NCBI GenBank assembly: GCA_012032575.1
Contig: JAAUSP010000445.1
Span: 1-6,457 of the forward strand
From: Anaerolineales bacterium
Lineage (GTDB): Bacteria; Chloroflexota; Anaerolineae; 4572-78; J111
DNA length: 6,457 bases
Direction of reading: 5' to 3'
This document shows positions 1 through 3,670 of this stretch, one piece after another (the stretch's first letter is position 1; every line of letters begins with the position of its first letter). Under the pieces are notes generated by a model. The model was not told where the DNA came from. It was given only the letters and a program-made list of their open reading frames with translations, and did not search any database. The position numbers were made by a program, and so were the translations under genes.

Positions 1-21
1 ATTCACCATTGACAATTATTC
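1..21. repeat. Possible end of a heptanucleotide repeat tract
   Basis: The first 21 bases read as three 7-mers, ATTCACC, ATTGACA and ATTATTC, of the general form ATTnAnn. They resemble the heptamers found at 4490-4510 and 5035-5097. The possible TTG start of the nuclease lies inside the second unit. Only two to three units are visible, so this may be chance. The tract may continue upstream of the window. Confidence 0.3.
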
Positions 22-547
22 TTCATGCTCTGGCTATTGGCGCTGTCATTGCGTTACTTTTTTGGGTGGGCTGGCGCTGGCTCGCTCAACCCGGCTGCGC
101 CAGGAGAGCGGCCTGCCCACAGGCCGGCTGGTATACGCCGACAGCGCCGAGTGGCGCTCCGTCCCCCAGCCGCTTTTTTCCAAAACCTACCAGCTTGTTG
201 GCAAGCCGGATTATCTGGTCGAAACCAAAGCCGGGGTGATCCCGGTTGAGGTTAAGTCCTCACCCGCGCCCAAAATTCCTCATTTGGGCCATCTTTTGCA
301 ACTGGCCGCCTATTGTTTGCTCATCGAAGAAACCAGCGGACTGACTCCCCCGCATGGCCTGCTTAAATACGCCGATGCCCTCTACGAGGTTGACTTTTCT
401 CGGGAACTCCGCCGCGAACTGCTCGATACCATGAGCCAGATGCGCCAGGCTCGGCTGGCCAAAACGGTGGCCCGCAGTCACCAGCAGCCCGGAAAATGTG
501 CGGCTTGTGGTTTTTATGATAGCTGTGAGGAAGTTTTGGGGAGGTAA
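9..547 (+). CDS. Membrane-anchored Cas4/Dna2-like PD-(D/E)XK nuclease, frame broken near the N-terminus
   Basis: Likely a single-stranded-DNA nuclease of the Cas4/Dna2 (DUF83) group. The catalytic part reads from 62 to the TAA at 545-547. Numbering from the TTG at 62, it shows GKPDYLVE (D50), PVEVKS (E63, K65) and QLAAY (Q80, Y84), the core motifs of this fold, then a C-terminal cysteine cluster C146-x2-C149-x5-C155 as in Fe-S-containing Cas4. The hydrophobic N-terminus (TIILHALAIGAVIALLF) is encoded one frame away from a TTG at 9. The two join exactly if the T run at 58-63 held seven Ts instead of six, giving an uninterrupted membrane segment followed by LARSTRLRQESGLP. Without this the protein would begin in mid-helix at 62 with no visible ribosome site. 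The start is uncertain because the window edge is 8 bases upstream. The fourth cysteine usual in Cas4 is not seen. No CRISPR genes are nearby, so a housekeeping or repair role is more likely than adaptation. Confidence 0.75.
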
Positions 548-556
548 TACAGTCCC

Positions 557-1360
557 TTACGACTGGCCGACTGAGGAGGCAGCCTGGTTTAAGAGTTGAG
601 CCAGAGTGCCGGCCGTCTGTTTGGTATAAAACCAGACCGAGCCAGGTTTTTGCTTGGCGTCGAAAACCAGCACCAAGAGCAGTTTTTTATTAATATCATG
701 AGCATAAATATTGTAATTTTCACCCTCATGATAGCTCGATTTAAAGATAGCTTGATTGCCCAAAAGTACAGCCAGTTCGGCGGCCGCCAGAAAATTGGCT
801 GCAACCAGGGCGCTGACACTGGCAACTTCAAAGCCGGCTGTCTGCCCGACCACCTGGATGGGCCGGCCATCGGCGGTAATCAGCAGCACACAGCGCACTC
901 CAGCGCTGTTTTGGAGCGTCTGTAACTGCTCATAAACGGCTTGCGACAGGCGTGGTTTCTCCGGGGGCAGAGGTTTTTCTTCACTGCGGGTTTGGGCTAC
1001 TGCCCGTTTGACAACTTCCTGGACTCGCTCCAGCGGAAAGGGTTTATCCAAATAGCCGTCGAGACCCAGGAATTTGCTGGTGTCGCGCAGGTTGCTGGTG
1101 CCGTAAGCGGTCATCAACACCACCTGGGTTTCGGGGGCAATCCGGCGCACCGCCATCGCCAGGTCTACCCCGGTCATCACCGGCATCATATAGTCGGTAA
1201 TAACCACGGCAAACGCCTCCTTTTCAATCAAACTGATCGCCGTGACCGCATCCGTAACGGTAACAATCTCGTATTCCGGCCCCAACATCTTCAGGCTATG
1301 TTGCAGCATCAGGCTGATGTCTTTATCATTGTCAACAATCAGAACCCGTTTTTTGCTCAT
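557..1360 (-). CDS. Response regulator, receiver domain fused to Roadblock/LC7 domain (downstream paralogue)
   Basis: A 267-residue signalling protein. Residues 1-124 are a CheY-like receiver: D10 in the acidic pocket, phospho-acceptor D56 in TDYMMP, T84 in LMTAY, Y103, and K106 in DKPF. A linker rich in P, E and K (125-138) leads to a Roadblock/LC7 domain at about 142-255 (GVRCVLLITADGRPI, then SSYHEGENYNIYAHDIN and KPGSVWFYTKQT). Roadblock proteins such as MglB bind small Ras-like GTPases, so phosphorylation may control a GTPase or complex rather than DNA; there is no DNA-binding domain. Position 11, normally Asp and Mg-binding, is Asn. The ATG overlaps the stop of the upstream paralogue (ATGA), which suggests translational coupling; its own ribosome site is weak. 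No cognate histidine kinase or GTPase is in the window. The family assignment is firm; the output is inferred. Confidence 0.9.
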   Translation of the reverse strand: MSKKRVLIVDNDKDISLMLQHSLKMLGPEYEIVTVTDAVTAISLIEKEAFAVVITDYMMPVMTGVDLAMAVRRIAPETQVVLMTAYGTSNLRDTSKFLGLDGYLDKPFPLERVQEVVKRAVAQTRSEEKPLPPEKPRLSQAVYEQLQTLQNSAGVRCVLLITADGRPIQVVGQTAGFEVASVSALVAANFLAAAELAVLLGNQAIFKSSYHEGENYNIYAHDINKKLLLVLVFDAKQKPGSVWFYTKQTAGTLAQLLNQAASSVGQS

Positions 1361-2241
1361 GCAGGGTCGCTGTCTTTCTGAGAGCCAAACATATCGGCAA
1401 AGTCATTAGCCACGTGAGGGTCTGCGGCATCCTGAGGGGGAGTTTTGGGGGAGATTGTGGCTAACAACTCAGCCAGTTCTGCCCCGGTTTGTTTGGTGTA
1501 AAACCAAACGGTGCCTGGTTTACCCTGCGTACCAAAAACTACGGCCAGCAAAAATTCTCCATTGATGTCATAGGCATAAATGTTATATTTATTCCCTTCG
1601 TGATAGCTAGATTTAAAGACTGACTCATTGTCGCCCAGCAGACTGGCCAGTTCTGTGACCGCCAGAAAATTAGCCGCCACAAAAGCCGCCAGGCGGGAAA
1701 TTTTGGTTCGATTGGTTTCTCCCACCACCCGGACAGGGTGCCCACTGGCGCTGACCAATAAAACAAAATGAGCGCCGGTTTTACTCCGCAGCGCCTCCAG
1801 CCGTTCCTGAACGGCACGGTCCAGACTCAACGCCGGCGCGGCAGGATGAGTCGTATCCGCCGCCTGGCTGGTATGGGCAATAGCCCGCTGGACCACTTCC
1901 AGAATTTCGGGTACGGTAAAAGGCTTGCCGACGTAGCCGCCAAGCTGCAAAGTTTCAACCGTATTGCGCATGCCCCTGGTATCGTGGGCCGTCATCAGGA
2001 CCACCTGGGTGTCGGGCGAAACTTTGCGCGCCGCCTGAGCCAGGTCTACCCCGGTCATGCCGGGCATCATGTAATCGGTGATGATCAAATCAAATTTCTG
2101 TTTCCGAATCAATTCCAGAGCGGTCGCCCCGTCATTGGCCGTAGTTACTTCATACTCCGGCCCCAATCTTTTGACGCTGTGCATAATAAGGAAAAGAATG
2201 TCCTTGGCATCATCTACAATCAGGACATGTTTTTTGCTCAT
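1357..2241 (-). CDS. Response regulator, receiver domain fused to Roadblock/LC7 domain (upstream paralogue)
   Basis: A 294-residue paralogue of the next gene with the same architecture. The receiver (1-124) has the complete set: D10, D11, phospho-acceptor D56 (TDYMMP), T84, Y103 and K106 (GKPF). After an Ala/Pro/Thr linker (125-138) the Roadblock/LC7 domain spans about 143-258. Both paralogues share FKSSYHEG, YNIYA-DIN and KPG-VWFYTKQT almost exactly, which points to tandem duplication with the output surface under constraint. This copy has an extra C-terminal tail of about 30 residues (TPPQDAADPHVANDFADMF region) that the other lacks. It is the first gene of a two-gene operon. The ATG at 2241-2239 follows a G-rich stretch in AGAAACACACTT context, so the ribosome site is only moderate. 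A promoter with TATAAT lies about 50 bases upstream. It probably acts by protein-protein contact with a GTPase or kinase system outside the window. Confidence 0.9.
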   Translation of the reverse strand: MSKKHVLIVDDAKDILFLIMHSVKRLGPEYEVTTANDGATALELIRKQKFDLIITDYMMPGMTGVDLAQAARKVSPDTQVVLMTAHDTRGMRNTVETLQLGGYVGKPFTVPEILEVVQRAIAHTSQAADTTHPAAPALSLDRAVQERLEALRSKTGAHFVLLVSASGHPVRVVGETNRTKISRLAAFVAANFLAVTELASLLGDNESVFKSSYHEGNKYNIYAYDINGEFLLAVVFGTQGKPGTVWFYTKQTGAELAELLATISPKTPPQDAADPHVANDFADMFGSQKDSDPA

Positions 2242-2291
2242 AAGTGTGTTTCTACCCCCCGCCGAAGCCTTGTCTCCCGTATCTTCCTCTG

Positions 2292-2320
2292 ATTATATCC
2301 GATATTTGTTAGAGTTTAAA
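2292..2320 (-). promoter_or_regulatory. Promoter of the response regulator operon
   Basis: On the minus strand a perfect TATAAT (complement of 2292-2297) is preceded by TTTAAA (complement of 2315-2320) with 17-bp spacing. The -10 is consensus and the -35 matches 4 of 6 positions. The expected transcript start near 2285 gives a leader of about 45 bases before the ATG at 2241. Confidence 0.6.
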
Positions 2321-2360
2321 TGTCTGCCTGTCCAAATAAACAAACTTAACATTTGTTCAC

Positions 2361-2388
2361 TTGACCGGCTCGCCGGGAGCGCTATAAT
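2361..2388 (+). promoter_or_regulatory. Strong sigma70-type promoter of osmC
   Basis: TTGACC (2361-2366), 16-bp spacer, TATAAT (2383-2388). This is a near-consensus housekeeping promoter. Transcription should start near 2395, leaving a leader of about 63 bases. It is divergent from the response regulator promoter, with about 63 bp between the two -10 boxes' outer regions, so a regulator bound here could affect both. Confidence 0.75.
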
Positions 2389-2425
2389 AACAGCCTCAAA
2401 ATTGAAACCGAGTTCTCTCAACCAG

Positions 2426-2435
2426 GAGAATTCTC
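2426..2435. promoter_or_regulatory. Palindrome GAGAATTCTC in the osmC leader
   Basis: A perfect 10-bp palindrome lies between the predicted transcript start and the ribosome site. A related half, GAGTTCTC, lies just upstream (about 2410-2417). Its position suits a repressor operator or a small leader structure. No regulator is identified, and OhrR-type control is only a guess from the osmC context. Confidence 0.3.
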
Positions 2436-2446
2436 TACAAATTTAT

Positions 2447-2451
2447 GGAGG
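2447..2451 (+). promoter_or_regulatory. Ribosome binding site of osmC
   Basis: GGAGG within TATGGAGGATCA, 6 bases before the ATG at 2458. It is a strong Shine-Dalgarno match and fixes this start. Confidence 0.85.
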
Positions 2452-2457
2452 ATCAAT

Positions 2458-2886
2458 ATGGCAGTCCGCAATGCTGAAGCGGTTTGGGAAGGCAATTTAC
2501 AAGAGGGCCACGGCACCATGAAACTGGGCAGTGGCGCATTTGAGGGAGCGTACAGTTTCAAAACGCGGTTCGAAGAAGAACCGGGCACCAACCCGGAAGA
2601 GTTGATTGGCGCAGCCCATGCCGGCTGCTTCTCCATGTTCCTCAGCGCCGTGTTAAGCGGGGCGGGTCACACAGTCAAACGGGTCCACACCACGGCCAAA
2701 GTACATCTGGGCCGGGTAGATAACGCGCCGACCATCACCAAAATTGAACTCAATACCGAGGCCGAAGTGCCCGGACTGGACGAAGCCAGCTTTATGGAGC
2801 ACGCTGAGGCCTCCAAAAAAGGCTGTCCGGTTTCCAAAGCGTTGGCCGGCCCGGAAATTGTATTGAACGCCAGGTTGATCGGCTAA
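2458..2886 (+). CDS. osmC: OsmC family peroxiredoxin
   Basis: A thiol peroxidase that reduces organic hydroperoxides and peroxide in the cytoplasm, acting as a homodimer. The 142 residues match the full length of the classical OsmC subfamily (E. coli OsmC is similar in length). Visible signatures: AEAVWEGNL at the N-terminus, FKTRFEEEPGTNPEELIGAAHAGCFSM carrying R37, E48 and peroxidatic C57, and KKGCPVSKAL carrying resolving C123. The ATG has a strong ribosome site, and the gene has its own promoter and terminator, so it is monocistronic. It is divergent from the response regulator pair. I see nothing abnormal in the sequence. The alternative, Ohr, is less likely because GTNPEELIGAAHA and GCPVS are OsmC-type spellings. 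Confidence 0.95.
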   Translation: MAVRNAEAVWEGNLQEGHGTMKLGSGAFEGAYSFKTRFEEEPGTNPEELIGAAHAGCFSMFLSAVLSGAGHTVKRVHTTAKVHLGRVDNAPTITKIELNTEAEVPGLDEASFMEHAEASKKGCPVSKALAGPEIVLNARLIG

Positions 2887-2907
2887 TTAACGAATACATC
2901 CAGTTTT

Positions 2908-2943
2908 AAAGGCGCTTTTCGGGGGGGAAAAGCGCCTTTTTTG
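2908..2943 (+). terminator. Rho-independent terminator after osmC
   Basis: A perfect 13-bp stem (2908-2920 pairs with 2927-2939, core GGCGCTTTTC/GAAAAGCGCC) with a GGGGGG loop, running into TTTTTT (2937-2942). It starts 22 bases after the osmC stop. On the other strand the trailing T tract is short (TTTAAAA), so it is mainly unidirectional. Confidence 0.93.
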
Positions 2944-2967
2944 TTTCCGGCGAGGTAACTGCTCAGC

Positions 2968-3063
2968 CATGTCATTTCGACCGTAGGGAGAAATCCCCGA
3001 TACCTTACTCTTACGTGTTGCGCTCTGAGGATTTCTCGCTCCTTCGTCACTCGAAATGACATG
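2968..3063. repeat. 96-bp nested inverted-repeat element (REP/MITE-like)
   Basis: The ends are a perfect 13-bp inverted repeat, CATGTCATTTCGA (2968-2980) and TCGAAATGACATG (3051-3063). Inside lies a second perfect 9-bp pair, GAGAAATCC (2988-2996) and GGATTTCTC (3029-3037). The whole can fold into a long hairpin. Elements of the style GTCATTTCGA...GAGAAATC are, from memory, common dispersed intergenic repeats in several phyla. It sits between the osmC terminator and a convergent gene, a usual place for such repeats. It codes for nothing visible. It could be mobilised by a REP-type transposase elsewhere in the genome. Confidence 0.8.
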
Positions 3064-3098
3064 AGCTAGTAATCCGGCGAGAAAGGTTCAAGCCAAAC

Positions 3099-3476
3099 TC
3101 ACGAAGCCGGCGAAGCATAAAGAGGCAAAACCTCTTCAAGTTTCCGGCCATCAATCATGGCTTTGACAATGGGGTCAATCACCGTTTGAATCAGCCGGCC
3201 TTCCTGTTCTTCGTTGAGATAAGGCAAGTTGACTCTTTTGTTGACAGCTTCGGCCAGCCGTTGGGAAAAGGCGCGGGCGTGGTCTTTGTCAATCCCTTTG
3301 GCGTTATCCCGCAAAAGGCCGGCGAACACTTCGGGCAGGATGTCGTCGAGAGCGGCGTCAATGATGGCTACCGCATGCTCGAAAATGGTCTGCTCCATTT
3401 CCTCGGACACCAGGGGGATATCAATAATGGAATTGATGAGCGTAGCAATCTTTTTTTGTTCTTCGACAATTAACAC
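3099..3476 (-). CDS. Small all-helical protein of unknown function with an internal duplication
   Basis: I do not recognise this 125-residue protein. It starts at a GTG (3476-3474), supported by AAAGGAG on the minus strand (complement of 3485-3491) 8 bases upstream. It has no signal peptide or membrane segment and looks wholly alpha-helical and cytoplasmic, with many Glu, Asp, Leu and Ile. Two modules are alike: residues 19-48 (IDIPLVSEEMEQTIF ... LDDILP) and 82-118 (VNLPYLNEEQEGRLI ... LEEVLP). The second has about 7 extra residues before the closing L-[DE]-[DE]-[IV]-L-P. There are no Cys or metal-binding patterns. It is transcribed alone, divergently from the large membrane protein and convergent with osmC. 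A regulatory or scaffold role is possible but there is no direct evidence. Confidence 0.8.
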   Translation of the reverse strand: MLIVEEQKKIATLINSIIDIPLVSEEMEQTIFEHAVAIIDAALDDILPEVFAGLLRDNAKGIDKDHARAFSQRLAEAVNKRVNLPYLNEEQEGRLIQTVIDPIVKAMIDGRKLEEVLPLYASPAS

Positions 3477-3563
3477 GGTACGGTCTCCTTTCAGGTTTGG
3501 TTGATTGAATGGGGGTCTGGCGCTGTGGTCAGACCGCTTGGATCCGTCTTAACATTTCAGCTA

Positions 3564-3593
3564 ATTATACCACATAACTGCCTGGTTTGATAA
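3564..3593 (-). promoter_or_regulatory. Promoter of the small helical protein
   Basis: On the minus strand an extended -10, TGGTATAAT (TATAAT is the complement of 3564-3569), is preceded by TTATCA (complement of 3588-3593) with an 18-bp spacer. The predicted start near 3557 gives a leader of about 80 bases, longer than for the other genes here. Confidence 0.6.
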
Positions 3594-3622
3594 TTGCCGT
3601 GCCCCTGTGCAAATGGTACAAT
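3594..3622 (+). promoter_or_regulatory. Promoter of the large membrane protein gene
   Basis: TTGCCG (3594-3599), 17-bp spacer, extended -10 TGG-TACAAT (3614-3622). Its -35 directly abuts the -35 of the divergent promoter (3588-3593), so the two polymerases should compete. A start near 3629 excludes the GTG at 3599 as translation start and favours the TTG at 3671. Confidence 0.5.
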
Positions 3623-3670
3623 CGGCTCGAAGTTAGATTTCGTCCTGGAGCCATTGGCGGATTTAAATTT

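Noticed and set aside
62..547. Cas4-like gene as a sign of a CRISPR-Cas locus
   Set aside because: No cas1, cas2 or repeat-spacer array is present, and solitary Cas4-like nucleases are common.
550..565. Small inverted repeat CAGTC/GACTG between the convergent nuclease and regulator genes as a bidirectional terminator
   Set aside because: The stem is only 5 bp with no T tract on either strand.
1768..2292. Plus-strand reading frames opposite the regulator genes (also at 596-925 and 941-1381)
   Set aside because: They are antisense to well-supported domain-coding sequence and show no recognisable motifs.
3514..3535. GGTCTG/CAGACC hairpin in the leader of the small helical protein as a riboswitch or attenuator
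   Set aside because: A 6-bp stem with a 10-base loop and no further conserved structure; could be chance.
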